The notes: generated by a model not told the origin, from the sequence alone. 64,000 nucleotides of DNA from Tricholoma matsutake (GCA_026075535.2 AP026542.1:3410001-3474000), one strand, 5' to 3'. Positions 20,390 through 32,275 are shown, counted from the first letter of the stretch. Translations and numbers: made by a program.

Positions 20390-23300
20390 GACCTAGGTAG
20401 AAAGCAGAATGGTGCAGTGGCCACACTGCATTATCATCAGAGACAAGCGACTTAGCTGCAATGATGAGGCATTGTGCAGTTTCTGGAGACACCAGGTTCT
20501 TTTCAACCATATCCTGACACGTGCCTTCCATGAATTCCACAATGATGGCCAGATTGCTTGACCACAGTTTGGCGAAGTATGGGCATTCTGATTCAATGAA
20601 GATGTGATGATCATCCTCAGGAATCTCAATGCAGCCAAAGCGACAGTGGTGGGAGTTGATCTTGTGTTGGGAGTGGAGATGCATTGCCATGGGAAGCTGT
20701 CTGGAGTGAGAGTAAAGCTGAACAAGAGCAGAGTAGCATGATAAAGAGCATAAGTATGGATGAGGAGGGGGGGTGTAGGGTCATAGACCGATCAAACAGA
20801 TTGAAGCCCATGACTGAGCTCCAGTTCATGGGAGCTTTGAGCGGTGAGCATAAGGTCAGTAAAGCTTCATATGTTGGACTCAATCCAGCCATCAGCCGGA
20901 GTGAAGAAAGTGAAATGATCCATGAAGAAGGTGGGGAGAGGAGTGTTATGTAGGTTGGACTGGATATGTTGAGACTTGGATGCATAGTAGTCTGCAGATG
21001 AGTTGAGAATGGACAGAATGGAGGACTCAGCTGAGTGACCCTTTGTGTATAGTACATCTGCCTATTGTGAACCCAACAGGTGAAGAATCCATTTGTAGTA
21101 GGAGCGACCATTCATGTGCTGAAGATGAGCAACAATGTTAGCCAAAGCTCAGCTGTCATCAATGAGTCTGGTGGAGTTGAGATGGTCAGTATAGATCACA
21201 GCAGAGTTTCAGAGGAGAAGGCCGCTGATGATCCCAACAAGTTCACCATGAAGGATTGACAGATTGCAGCCATGAAGTTTCATGACTAGTGTTTCAAGGT
21301 CTGGTCTTTTGCTGTTTTGCTGTATCTCAGCAATGACTGGATGAAATCATTTCATCAAAGAGAGGACCCCCCATTATTTTCACTTCTCTATCCATGATTA
21401 AATTTTGTGATTATATTGACAATCACTGACCAGAATCCTTATGTTCCAGAGATGACCCCCTGGTCTTTGGCCAGATCTATCTGCTCAAATATTTTCATGA
21501 TTTTATCTTATTGTTTGAGGTAGTAGGAGGCAGTTTAAATTTTAAAAAGACTGCAAAAGACTGTAACCCAACTGGACCTTGAAACACTATTCATGACAAT
21601 GGTGTGTCAGCCCGTGATAGCAGAAGTGATAGACCTGTCATCTAGAGGGCCTGCCAACACAGGAATCATAGAGCCATTGGTTCCCCAGAGCTGAGTGCCC
21701 TGGGATACTTCAGTGGGGAGGAAGAGGTTAGCTAACACAATGGATTGAATGAATTTCTCAGCCTGATGCTGTCTGAGTGACTGGGAGAGCAATAGGTCAG
21801 CTGGACCAGTGTAAAGTGCTCCAATCTGGGCCTGAGAAAGGAAGTCCTTGATCAGAGACCAATTCTTCTTTTGAGCAAGCAACCAGTTTCCAGGTGGACA
21901 TGCCCTGACAGTGAAAGTGGTTAGGTTCAGGTCGTTCACAGTCCAGCCACCAATATGGTTTAACAAATGAATGCCCATGGAGCAAAGCGAGTGAATAGTA
22001 TGGCCTGCTGGATGTTTGGCTTAGGGGACCGATGGCTTCAAGAGTGAGACAGCATGAGATATAGAGCAGTGTCCCCCAAGCAGATGACTTTGATCAGTTT
22101 GACAGAGGGTGAGATCAAGTTTAGACATTTGATCCTGCCCAATGATCCACGCGGCAGGAATAGAGCCTATGAATTGAGTGAATGACCTGATCAAGCCCAT
22201 GCAATCAAGGGGGTATATGCATCTGTTGATTTGACACATCCAATCTGCCAAAGTGATGAGTGCCATTGTCCTATAAGCCAGAATGTGGTGATTCAGATCC
22301 CATGCAAGGCCATCAACAGCTATGCCATCATTGATGCATGCTAATTAGGGAAAGTCAAAGCCACCAAGGACCAGGGGAAGAGAAGACAATGTCAATGAAG
22401 GACAGAAGGGAAAACCGAGATAGGCATGCACACATTTCATGATTCTCTGATCCAGGCTGACTGCATCAGTGTGGAGAATTGGTTGGAGGGAGAGAAGCAC
22501 TCAACACTGGGAGATGATGTTCTGTGACACAATCTTGCATAGGAGCATGAATGGGGTACAAAACGAGAAGGCAGGGAACGAGAAGGAGTCGATGACATCG
22601 ACAAGTTCAAGATAGTGGGTCTTGGGATCATCAACCTGAGTGCATAAAAAGTTGAACTCGTTAGTGGACACAAAAACTTGATGCTCTGTGATTGTCCAGG
22701 GGTTGATTCCCCAAATGTTGGTGATTGACTGAAGGGGGAGAGTTTTCAGCAGTGGGTCAGGGCTGTTGAGAATATGTAAGGTTGTCTTCTCCCACAATGT
22801 CAGCCATCCATATATGAACTGAAAATGCTCCATGGCCAATGTGAAGCACTGGAGAGCTGGGAAGGTTAGAGCTGCTATATAAGAGTCATCAGTAGCTTCA
22901 GCCATAGTGAAGTGTAGCAAGATTGCATCATCAGGAAGATGGGGGTCATTTACCAAGTTAGATGTGCTCCAGATGATAACATAGTCCAGGTCTGAGGATG
23001 CAAGGTCATCCAAGTAGCGATGGCCAAGGCTAGTGGTGATAATGGCCTTGAATGGTGACACTGGCCCACCTTGCTTGGTGACACCTTCTACCATGATGGG
23101 ATTAGCAATGCCAAAGGCCATCCAAGGAAAGCATAGTGTAGAGGATTGAGCTGCACAGTCCAGATCTGCCACTCCCTGTGGTAAACCATATGCTGTACAT
23201 GCATCGTCAAAACCTTGTGGAGCGAGATAGTCAAAGCCTTTCATCTGGTCTCACTTCAAGAGATAGAGAGGGGTCTTCATGTGGTGACTCCAAGTTTTTA

Positions 23301-25400
23301 GTCCACTGAGGAAGCTCATGAGATTGTGAGTTTGTATGCCAGGCTGAGTGGCAACTTGGGCTTCAGGGATTATACCCATCCACACAGCATAAGGTGAGAG
23401 CTTGAAGTTAAACCAGGTCATGGGTGAGTTTGCTAAAAAGTTAGAGATGAGGAGGCCTCCCCAGTTGGACAAGTCAGTACAGATTCCATGTTTGTGGAAG
23501 TAGGTGAGATGGGTGTCCTTGATATTACCCAGGAAACTTGTGTTAATAACTGAGTAGTTATGCAGATCGAGAACAAGCTGGAGAGCTTTGTCAGAAAGGT
23601 TATTGATGCACCATTTTTCCCATCCATCAGGACCAGGCGAAGGACGTGGGTTCCCTTTACAAAGCATGGTATGAAAGTCCACTAGAGTAGCAGCTATGGG
23701 CCAGAGAAAAGGATCATCCATAACACGCCCTTTGACAGTCAGGACTGAGGGAGTTGTGAGCCAAGGTTTGGGCTTGTTGGGAGGTGTTGATCATTTGTAG
23801 AGTTTAGCAAAGTATTGTCTTGTTTCTTCAGCAACATAAGCAGGGTCATTCACTATGGCACCAGGTGTCAAGGTAAAGTTGACTGCTGTTGGAAGGGAGA
23901 CAAGGGCAGCAGATCCAGACATCAGTTTCTTTGATGAGCCACCAGAGAGCACCCCTTTGATTTGACCCATATCATAACACTCATTCAAGTATTTTGGCCT
24001 TCTTGGCTGCATAAAGCTCTTTGTGGCAAGTGCATCTGGCATTGACTAGATATTCAGTGAAATTCTTGAAAGGCAACTCATTGAGAGGGGCAAACTGTGC
24101 CGAGTATTGGTCAAAAATCTTAAGTGAGCCATAGGACATTTGTCGAGAGTTGCCTTTGGATCTCGAGACTGCTCCACCGAGGTGTCTGATGAGAGCAACT
24201 AGTTCCCTGATACAAGGTGAAGTGATCCACCTCTCAACAAAACAATACAGTTTGCTTCGATCAAAGGTGTTGACAGCAGCCTGATCGATAAGTGTGGTCA
24301 GCAAATTATATCTTTCAGTGTAGGACTTGTTGCATGTTATATCAGCTGACAAGAGTGTTGAGTTTGATGCCACAAGACAATCCACTGAGTCAGCAAAGAG
24401 TGCAAACTTATACTTGTTGTCCTTTGCAGGGTATTTGATCCTGGGAGATGGGAGAGGTCAGGATGGGATGAACGGCATTGAGGAGGTAACCAGTGAGTTG
24501 GGGATCATGGTCCATAGTGTTGCCATGGCTCGAGCCATAGCAACACTAACGATTTGTGGATTTGAGGACAATCTTTGCTTTGACAGCCCTGTGGTCAGAG
24601 CCAGGTATCCAGGCAGGGTCAGTTGAAATTTCGGAGTCCAGGAGATTGCAGCTCAAAACAACAACATGATCAATGATGTTGCCCCCATCAGTCAAGCGCC
24701 AGCCATGACAAGTCCAATCAATGAATTGGTTGCAATCTGGACATTGTTGCCATAGGTCAGTACCACATGTTCTCCTGAGGAACTTGTTGAATGTGCACCG
24801 AGTCAGTGCATTGTCAGAGGCATGCTCAGAGGCAGAGACAGTAGCATTAAAGTCACCAAAAAGAGACCACGACATCTTCAATCCTTGCACCACATCCGTC
24901 AGACATGGCCAGAAATTATGGGATAAGTCATCAGCACCAGGGTTGCAAGGAGCATAAACCAAAAAGACATGATAAATGGATGAGGATGAGGTAGAAGAAA
25001 GGGAGGGAACAATGACATCGACACAAACCACACGACCTTTGAGGGGCTCATGATTAAGAGGTACTCATGCCACTATCTGTAGGTCCCTTCAGATGCCTAA
25101 AATGATTCCCCATTTTGCCAAAGGAACTGCCTTCTCCTCAAAGATCTCATAATTGGAGATCAGAAGGTTGGAGGCAGCATTGGAATGGGTCTTAGTTTCT
25201 GAGTGTGCAAAGAAGTGGGGGGCTAGCTTCATGAGAAGCGGCCCAATAAATGCCAGCTTGACTGGGCTCATCAGGCCATTAGAGTTTAGTGCACATACAG
25301 AGAGTTCAGATTGTGCAGAAGTGGGCAATACAATAGTACCAAAAAGTAATGACAAAGTAAGAAAAAATATCAAGCAACAAAGTTGAACAGATAGCCCAAA
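20390..25400 (-). pseudogene. LINE-B ORF2: endonuclease, reverse transcriptase, RNase H
   Basis: Endonuclease: SVCALNSNGLMS, SETKTHSNA, FLVYAPCNPG, SLFGDFNATVS and GSDHRAVKAK (about 25330-24550). Reverse transcriptase: GNPRPSPGPDGWEKW, LISNFLANSPMTW, KQGGPVSPFKAI and ATDDSYI as the catalytic DD (about 23660-22890). RNase H: GTNGSMIPV near 21680, HGELVGIISG near 21250 and YTDHLNSTRLID near 21190, with the MITE lying between the first two. The C-terminus has HHCRFGC...EDDHHIFIE near 20640 and AVWPLHHSAFYLGQ near 20410. Stops at 25095, 25063, 23811, 23248, 22500, 21214 and 21145 (approximate) are TGA and mostly replace arginine. One near 22343 is TAA. Confidence 0.8.
21287..21589. mobile_element. 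303-bp hAT-type MITE with 8-bp target duplication
   Basis: The ends are perfect 15-bp inverted repeats (TAGTGTTTCAAGGTC at 21287-21301 and its complement at 21575-21589). They are flanked by identical TTCATGAC at 21279-21286 and 21590-21597. An 8-bp duplication and TIRs starting TAGTG are typical of the hAT superfamily. It carries no ORF. It splits the RNase H domain of LINE-B, so it is younger than that insertion. Confidence 0.92.
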
Positions 25401-25776
25401 CACATGAGAGAAGGAATGAGGCAGTTCAACAGTATAATGGATCAGAGACGGTCTGGACCAGGGAGACCAAGACATGCTCAACCAATGGTTCACTCAGACA
25501 AAAGGTGGACCACAAGACAGGGAGGATAGTAGGCTCCTCATAGCAGGAATGAGCAGATATGCAAGTAGCACCAAGATCATTAAATGAAGAAAAGGCAGAA
25601 AAACTGGGCACAATATAAACAGGGCAATGTGCAGTACCACATCATAAGGATATCCTCCATTGCATTAGCCTAATATCATGATTAGCCATCAGCTTTGTGA
25701 CACTGGTAGTAGGCAAAACCTTGTCAGATCCATCACTAACCAGGTGAAAGAAATAAAGAACAGGTGGAGTGGGAGC

Positions 25777-27477
25777 TCACCATGCCCATATCTTGGACCA
25801 TGGAAGCACCTTGGGCATCCAGATCAGACAGACCTGCTGTTGACAATGAGGATGTAGAGTGCATGATGCAAGAAGCAGACAGAACAGCAGGACCACTAAT
25901 CTTCCTTTTTTCACCGGGTTGCTAGGTTTGCAGACAACAGGCAGGAGGAGGCCTGAGCCACTGGTGCTGATGAAGCAGGAGGATGAGGGGGAGAGGTGAC
26001 TGGGGGAGGGGGAGGAAGGGCGGTCATAGACAATGGAAGGGAGCAGGGGGTATCCCACTACTGCCACGAGCCGATCAGAAAACTTCAAGAGACATTCCCT
26101 CTTGTCATCCAAGGCCAGCTCAAAATTATTGATAGCCTTGCCATAATCCTCCTTCACTTTGCCTTCTGAGAACATAGCCGTAACATGAAGGCTGCTGATT
26201 CTAGACTTGTCATCACTGATCTGGGAGCGCAGCAAGCATTCTTGACCTTGGATGAGGAGGGCATGCTGAGTTTGGCCCATGTGACATTCAAGTTCCGAGA
26301 TGGCCTGGTACATGCTGGATTGGTTTGAAACTATGTCCACCTGTTGATGCTTGATGACCATCATTTCACCATGGAGTTCCTGAATCTGGCATGATAGCAA
26401 CACAACACTCCCACTAATCTGGGAAGCACCTTTTGCAACCTGATTGCCAAGTGAATCCTTGTTGAGAGGGTCGTTGTTGTAATCCCACAACAGGTGGGGT
26501 GCTGAGAGGTGGTCACAAAAGCAATGGTGGAAGGAGTCAGCACCACATAGGATCTTAGCAGTGTCAGCCCATGTCACCATTGAGAAGATGATAAGGTCTG
26601 AGTTAAGGAGGGTAGTGCACATCTCGATTAGAGAGTGGGGTACCATTTTCTTGATCCACTTCTCAAAGACACCTTCAAGCAGATCATAATCTCATGCACC
26701 CTTGACAATGAGCTCAAAGGGGCAAAGGATGGAAATCTCCTTGAGAGGTTCAATGCAGGTGTGCTGCTTGGAGATCTTAGCCAGGACGTCAATGAACTGT
26801 AGAGCATAGAAATGATCAGCATTGGAGGGTAGGAGGAAGGTTAACTGTGGTCCACGGAATGATACAAAGATGCTTGCAACTTTGAAACCCTTTTTCTCAA
26901 TGTGTGCTTTGATGAGTGGGAGATGGTCAGGAAGAATGGATGAGCAGTCAGTGACACTGGGGTAGAGATCAAGGAGCCAGCACAAGAGACACTTGTCACT
27001 CTCGCCCTTCCTGCTAGCACTCCACCTGACCTCCAGATCAGGTTTGGCCTCCACAATGGTGTCCATAATGATCTCAAGCAGGTCCACATGAGGCCTGGCT
27101 TCTCCACTGGACAGGATCTCGACGTAGCAGGCTGAGGAGAGATCAGAGGCATGGTCACTAAAGGGTTGTATGTCCAGACCAAAGCCAGTAAACTCTCTGT
27201 AACACAGGTCTGATGCCAAATCAGTTAGCAAGTTTCTCATAGCAGTCACTGGGGTTTTATTCAATGTGGGAATTACACCACAAACTACGAGCTGGTGGCC
27301 TTTTGGCAACATCATGAGGGAAAAGGAGTTGTCATTGTCATTATCCAAGCCATGCTCAGACTCTGGGGTCACAGGACTAGCAATGCCTCTTTGTATCATA
27401 TGAGGGGTGAATAGAGGTTTTGAGTTTCTGGGGGTCACTGGAGGGGTGGATGGAGTGGTCAACTGGGCATCTGCCAT
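25777..27477 (-). pseudogene. LINE-B ORF1
   Basis: Two abutting minus-strand frames form one long protein: 27477-26692 starting MADAQLTTPSTPP, and 26646-25777 starting MVPHSLIEM. They are separated by a stop near 26692. The first part is proline/threonine-rich and then globular. The second part has a helical middle (EVECHMG-like SELECHMGQTQHALLIQGQE) and a serine/proline-rich tail. No zinc knuckle is visible. The assignment to ORF1 rests on its position directly upstream of the LINE-B endonuclease and on the same orientation. It is an RNA-binding candidate by analogy only. Confidence 0.55.
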
Positions 27478-27685
27478 TTCTCAGGCAATCAGGGTCCTGC
27501 CAAAAGGAGAATCATGTAGATGGGTTTGAGTGATTGCATCAGAAAGAGGAATAGAGGGAAATGTGCAGTTTTGAAAGATCGAAAGTGGAATACAGGATGA
27601 AGGAGACTGGATTGGACATTGGATAGTGGATTTTAAAAGAATATGGCCACTGAGAGCGGCTTTTTTAGGGTTGGGATGGGGTGGG

Positions 27686-27713
27686 GTTGTTGTTGTTGTT
27701 GTTGTTGTTGTTG
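27686..27713. repeat. (GTT)n microsatellite
   Basis: About nine GTT units. It lies in a non-coding interval (27611-28148) that also holds A-rich AAAAATG repeats at 27880-27945. Confidence 0.85.
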
Positions 27714-28299
27714 ATGGTGGTTACTGCAAAGGATCAGGCATCGGAGCAGAGTTTGAAAGAACAATAAAAACAGAATGCAAAAATGAATGTGAAAATGACC
27801 ATCTTTGCAAAAGCAAGGGTAGGGTTCAATCTTTAAAAAATGATCATTTTTCAGTTCATTCTTGTCTCATTCTGATGGCCATTTTTGAAAAATGACTAGA
27901 ATAAAATCAAAAATGAGCCAAAAATGGCCCAAAAATGACTACTGTGAACAACCCTAATAATTAAGGCTTCACAAATTCTCTGATGTTAAGGGTTACCTTA
28001 AGTTTGTTTTAAGCCTTAACCTTAATTAAGCCCTAAGCCTTTAGACCAACGCTGGTGGCAGTAATAAAGGGTCCATGATGCAAGAGACAGCAGAAGCAAG
28101 GGGGTGTCAGAAAAAAAAATTAAGGATACTGGGTCGAATATTTTTTTACAGTGCTATTCATAATTATATGGAATCATGATTTTTGAAAACCGAGCTTTGG
28201 TTGTGTTTGTATATTGGACCCAGGACACTGCATGAAATTTTGATGCCCAAGTCTGGCACCCATTGGCCCTTCGATGAACCTGTTCTGCTCTGCCATCCC

Positions 28300-29943
28300 A
28301 TGTCGTCCCCTGCACCTGGCAGTTCTCCTCCAATTAGCTCAGACTCCTTTACCACTTCCCACAGCTGTGATGTAGCTGTCCAATATACCTTCACATCTGC
28401 CTCTACTTCTTCATCAACTGCTCCAAAAAAGCCTAGAAATGCTGCAAAGGCAAAGAAAGATAGCAAGAACAAAGACTTTGACTTCTGCTTCAAACCGACA
28501 CAAGACAGTTACCTCAATCTACTCACGACCCTTCTCAAGGAGTGCAATGCTGCCAAGTTTGACGCAGTGACTAAAAAACAATTTGGCATCAAATGTGGGA
28601 CAAAGAAGGCATATGGACATATTATTCTACTCTTTTTATCACTCACTATTTCTTTAAGAAATCTGATGCTACTGATATCAAAAACATGGATGAATACAAA
28701 AAATTCATGAAGAAGTATGTCTTGCTCAAGAAATCCAGTACCCGGCCAAAAAAAGTCATGGTGTGGTTGGACATCAAGGAGGTGAAACCAGTCTACAAAA
28801 TGGTAAGTGCATCTGAGTAGTGCATATATGCATTGTTCCATATAGATCCTGGATGTTTACTAGTGAGATGCCATGTCTGATGATGACAGTGATGATGATG
28901 AGGTCAGTACTTCTGATGACTTTTATTCCAGCACTCATGTACTCTCAGGAGAATAGTGATAGCACCATGGGCAAGAAAGATGAAGAACTTGCACATCTCT
29001 GTGGTAAGTTGGAGAAAAGGTGGGGCAATGATAGTGACTCAAGTTACACATACCTGGACCACATCACTGGATTGCGTTACCCCCTTACACCATTTCTAAT
29101 GGATGAATGGGTCCATGGCATGGTGAGTCACAGTTACACCTTGTATGCACTCTTTTGATTGCGCATTGATGGGTATCTCTTGAACAAGTATGACAGAACT
29201 GCTACAGTCAAGACACCACCCCCAACTACTTCATTTGACCCTGAAAACTGCCTTTCTTCTATAGTCCCCACATATCACCAAAGTAGCAATGCATCTTCAA
29301 CATCAGCACCTTCCTCCTCTGGCACTGGCAGTTCTGATCTTGCACATGTTTCATCAATTCTTGCGTCTGTTGCATCATTCATAGGTGTTTGCCATCTTTG
29401 GAAGGCCCCAAAACTCCAGTGTCAGGTCCTCTCCAGCATGCCAATCTCTCATCTCCAATTGTCTACACTCCCACCAAGCTCACTTGGTATCTTGAACATG
29501 CAGAAAAGCAACTTGGAATTACCAATGCATGATCATACAAAGTGGCACTGTCTGCCAATGGATTTGGCCCAGACATTCTTGACCAGGTTGAGAACCAGAT
29601 GCTCATTGATCTAGGGATCCTGCATGGCGATGTAATCTGGTTGAAGCAAAGTGCGCCAGTTTGGTGGACTGGTCCAGGTGTCAGATCTCTCAAACATAAA
29701 GCTATCGATTCACCTCCATCACCCCCTGATCTAAAGAAGTATTGGTTCGAGAAGCGCTGGGATGATGGATCTGGTGCTGCGTCATACTTTGGTAGCAACA
29801 TAGTATTGGAGGATGCTGATGTGCCTTCTCATGACTATTCATGGTGGTTTTTCTGCCCACTTACCCAACGAATGCAGCAGCTTCCCACCCATCACATTCC
29901 TTTGTTTGTGCCAGACCAAGGATTTGACAAAGAAGACTGGTGA
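28300..29943 (+). pseudogene. accessory gene inside the Tc1/mariner element (SAM-like domain protein)
   Basis: A likely ATG at 28300 opens a Ser/Pro-rich N-terminus and a basic PKKPRNAAKAKK stretch. Introns with good GT-AG ends are 28803-28863, 28903-28948 and 29123-29188. Exon 28949-29122 encodes LAHLCGKLEKRWGND and RYPLTPFLMDEW. The last part holds TPTKLTWYLEHAEKQLGI, ANGFGPDIL, LIDLGILHGDVIWLK, WWTGPG and SWWFFCPL, ending at TGA 29941-29943. The LGI..GFGPDIL..LGI..GDV layout resembles a SAM domain; this protein type recurs in agaricomycetes. Internal TGA codons at 28864-28866 and 29530-29532 sit where CGA would keep the frame. One junction near 28590-28650 and one near 29385-29450 are unresolved. 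The function is unknown. Confidence 0.55.
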
Positions 29944-30180
29944 TGTGACTTCTGCCTCAAACTTTCCAGTTGCTTTTATTTCTTGATACTTTTGATGCTC
30001 CCAGCTATCAATCTTACTCTCATCCAGGTTCTGTGCTTCTTATACCCCCCATTGCCATATCTGCTTGTTGTTCTCATGTTCCTACTGCAGCACCTGAATT
30101 CACATCACTTCATGATGATAGACTACAAACAAACCATATAACAATAATACAACATTCCAACAAAGCTGCTATTTTGAAAT

Positions 30181-31250
30181 TCATGCAATATAACCTGATG
30201 CCTGAAAGAATCCCCAAGCCTTTTCCATTGTAATGTTTTGACAAGCTTGTCCAATGACTATAAGAGAAAGATCATGACAAAAGCGACGCAGATATGACTT
30301 GATTGCAGAAAATGCTTGTTTGATAGGATTCAGATCAGGAGAGTATGGGGGAAGGAAGACAAGTTTACAGCCTAGAAGAGACAAGACATTGTTTGCATGT
30401 ATACAGTATAGCATGAGGAACTCACCGGCCTGATCCTCGACTAACTCTCAAATTTCCTCAGCATGGTATATGTTGCAATTGTCTAGAATAAGAACACTGC
30501 GTGGGCCAGGATATGGGTTTGTCAAAGGTATCTATTGAGGACAAAAATCAGTTGTCGCAGTGAAATACTAAGCAAGTTGAAACGTACAACGTGGTCTCAG
30601 AGAAATTGAAGAAAGCATTGTGATGTTACTGACCCAGGGATGATGTCATACACAATGATGGCATTGATAGTCAAAACTGGAAGGATAGACCATTGTTGCC
30701 CATGGACAAACACTTGTCTCTGAATGCACTGTCTTCCCCTCAAAGACCAGCCATACTTCCTTGCATTTGTCCTTTCATTCTTCGCAGCCTCATCAATGAA
30801 CATAAGCATATCAGGATTATGGATTTCACGACCAATCTGAAGCATAAAACTTGAGCAGAGCAGTTTGTTTCATTTGATAGCTCTTGCTGTGACACATTTT
30901 CAGGAGAAGTGAAGACAGTGCAGAGTGTGAAGTAGTGTGGGTGTGGAAATCCATATGCCACGATGTTTGAAGAGTTGATCTTGAAGTTCATCGACATATG
31001 TGCAATGTCTTTGCTCCAGAAGACCATTGATAAATGCCATATCTGTGACATCCAACAAATGACAGCATCCTGAGTGGCAAGCATGAAGATTATATGTCAC
31101 ACCATAAGTTTGAAAAAGATCCAGGGTTTTGTATGCAAGACTCTTTCTGATCCCAAGGATGGTGCAAATCTCCTTGATTGTAAACTGCTGTTCATAGTAC
31201 AGTACTGGGATGCGTGCCTTGAGGTCACGCAAAACAGACCTTCGAGGCAT
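30181..31250 (-). pseudogene. Tc1/mariner-type DDE transposase, catalytic residue lost
   Basis: From MPRRSVLRDLKARI (ATG at 31250) an HTH region follows (FTIKEICTILGIRKSLAYKTL). Then come MLMFIDEAAKNERTNARKYGW (first Asp), SVLILDNCNIYHAEE (second Asp) and LPPYSPDLNPIKQAFSAIKSY. The family has NPIE at the last motif; here the catalytic Glu reads Lys (AAA). A 54-nt intron 30372-30425 (GTGAGT...TCTAG) keeps the frame before CKLVFLPPYSPD, and a second intron probably lies near 30530-30600. In-frame TGA codons occur after LHFS, AIK, QFL and AEEI, again at arginine-compatible positions. The protein would cut and paste the element at TA sites. This copy cannot. Confidence 0.85.
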
Positions 31251-31356
31251 TTGAAGCAGAAGGGAGGTGTCAAGCGGTTCCAAGGGTCTCACCCAAATAT
31301 AACCAAAGCTCAGTTTTCAAAAATCATGATTCCATATAATTATGAATAGCGCTGTA

Positions 31357-31740
31357 AGCCATGAAGTGGGGAACTAAATAACTAGCCATGGGAACCACTT
31401 TCCTAATAAGGCAATTTAGCTTACAAATCTCTACTGACAAAAAAAAACTCTTTGCATCTTGCGGTATCATTTGTGTTGCAGCTGCTTTCACAATGACTTT
31501 CTCGCTTAGCTTTGGGTGAAGGTGATGTAGATAAAGTATCTCAGAGGGCCTGTGTCTGTTAAATGATAATAATAATTTACTCTGCTGTTACAATTTTCTG
31601 TTATTGTAACCCACGACGACCAGATGTACGCCGGCAAGACCGGGCATTTTAATTTTCTCATTTGACTCGACTCTCTTCCGATGGAAGACACCTTGACGCA
31701 TGGTGACTCCATGCACCCGAATCCACTTCCACACACACCG
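31357..31740. other. non-coding interval
   Basis: Sequence right of the Tc1/mariner element. No gene, RNA or repeat is recognised. Confidence 0.35.
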
Positions 31741-31797
31741 TGGTACGACAACCCCTTTACATGAGGTCCGTGACATTGGATCCTTGACATTGGATCC

Positions 31798-31912
31798 GTG
31801 ACATCGGACGCCTCATGCTAGGCATGAGGCTTATCTCTTATTGTTCTCTGATATGCTGCGCCGCAGCACTCCTTGACATCGGACACCTCATGCGAGGCAT
31901 GAGGCCTATTGT
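31798..31912. repeat. two copies of a palindromic GACATCGGA-CCTCATGC unit
   Basis: TTGACATYGGAYRCC followed by CCTCATGC-3 nt-GCATGAGG and CYTATTG occurs at about 31798-31836 and 31873-31912. Each contains a perfect 8-bp stem with a 3-nt loop (TAG or GAG). GACATTGGATCC half-copies precede it at 31770-31795. Confidence 0.65.
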
Positions 31913-31994
31913 TTCTATTGTTCTTGTCTATATTTACCTGATAAGCATCTCACCTTCCGATTGGATGATAGATAGTCCTGGAACAGTATATAAG

Positions 31995-32015
31995 CTGTAG
32001 CTACACTCTGTGTAT
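31995..32015 (+). promoter_or_regulatory. TATA-like sequence of an LTR-like block
   Basis: CAGTATATAAGCTG near 31984-31997 is followed by CTCTGTGTATTC and then by the hairpin array. The arrangement suggests the promoter and R region of a solo LTR (about 31740-32360), but no defined LTR ends or flanking duplication were found. Confidence 0.35.
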
Positions 32016-32070
32016 TCTCCAGCTTGACCTAATTCAAATAACGGTCTTAGACTCAACCAGAACACTTGAC

Positions 32071-32275
32071 AGCTTAGGAAGCCCCTAGCTGTGATAACTC
32101 GAACTCGACAGTTGGAAAGCCTCCAACTGTGATACACGAACCAACGGTCTACTCAGAAAGCCTCTGAGTAAGGATAGCCGTATCGACTTAGGAAGCACCA
32201 AGTCCCGAACAGAACCCGATACAGTAAGAAAGCCTCTTACTGCAAGAACCGATACAGCTGGAAAGCCTCCAACTG
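32071..32275. repeat. array of six 20-21 nt hairpins with constant loop and changing stems
   Basis: Hairpins lie at 32071-32090, 32109-32129, 32150-32170, 32185-32204, 32222-32242 and 32255-32275. Four share the exact design 8-nt stem, AAGCC loop, 8-nt stem: CAGTTGGA/TCCAACTG, TACTCAGA/TCTGAGTA, CAGTAAGA/TCTTACTG (all perfect) and CAGCTGGA/TCCAACTG (one mismatch). The other two (AGCTTAGG, GACTTAGG) have loops AAGC/AAGCA and a bulge. The stems differ in sequence yet stay complementary. Spacers share GATA and CCGA words. Confidence 0.9.

Larger units (their letters stand above)
20340..27610 (-). mobile_element. LINE-B, second family of basidiomycete LINE, near full length
   Basis: The minus strand holds ORF1 (27477-25777) and ORF2 (about 25400-20390) with endonuclease, RT and RNase H. 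The 5' UTR probably starts near 27600. The 3' end abuts the truncated gypsy-2 gag near 20340. This family is clearly different from LINE-A in sequence and in its RT motifs. It is interrupted by a hAT-type MITE at 21287-21589 and by many TGA codons. Confidence 0.75.
28149..31354. mobile_element. Tc1/mariner-type DNA transposon, 3206 bp, carrying two convergent genes
   Basis: Terminal inverted repeats of about 60 bp start CAGYGCTATTCATAATTATA at 28149 and, inverted, at 31354. They differ only by transitions. Both ends are flanked by TA (28147-28148 and 31355-31356), the standard Tc1/mariner target duplication. The minus strand holds a decayed DDE transposase and the plus strand a second, unrelated multi-exon gene. 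They converge with about 240 bp between them. Confidence 0.85.

Noticed and set aside
27667..27959. MITE with TTAGGGTTG / CAACCCTAA ends
   Set aside because: A 9-bp inverted match exists but no target duplication flanks it and the interior is a microsatellite.
32071..32275. CRISPR array
   Set aside because: The repeats are not constant, the unit is only about 20 nt with irregular spacers, and the context is a fungal LTR-like block.
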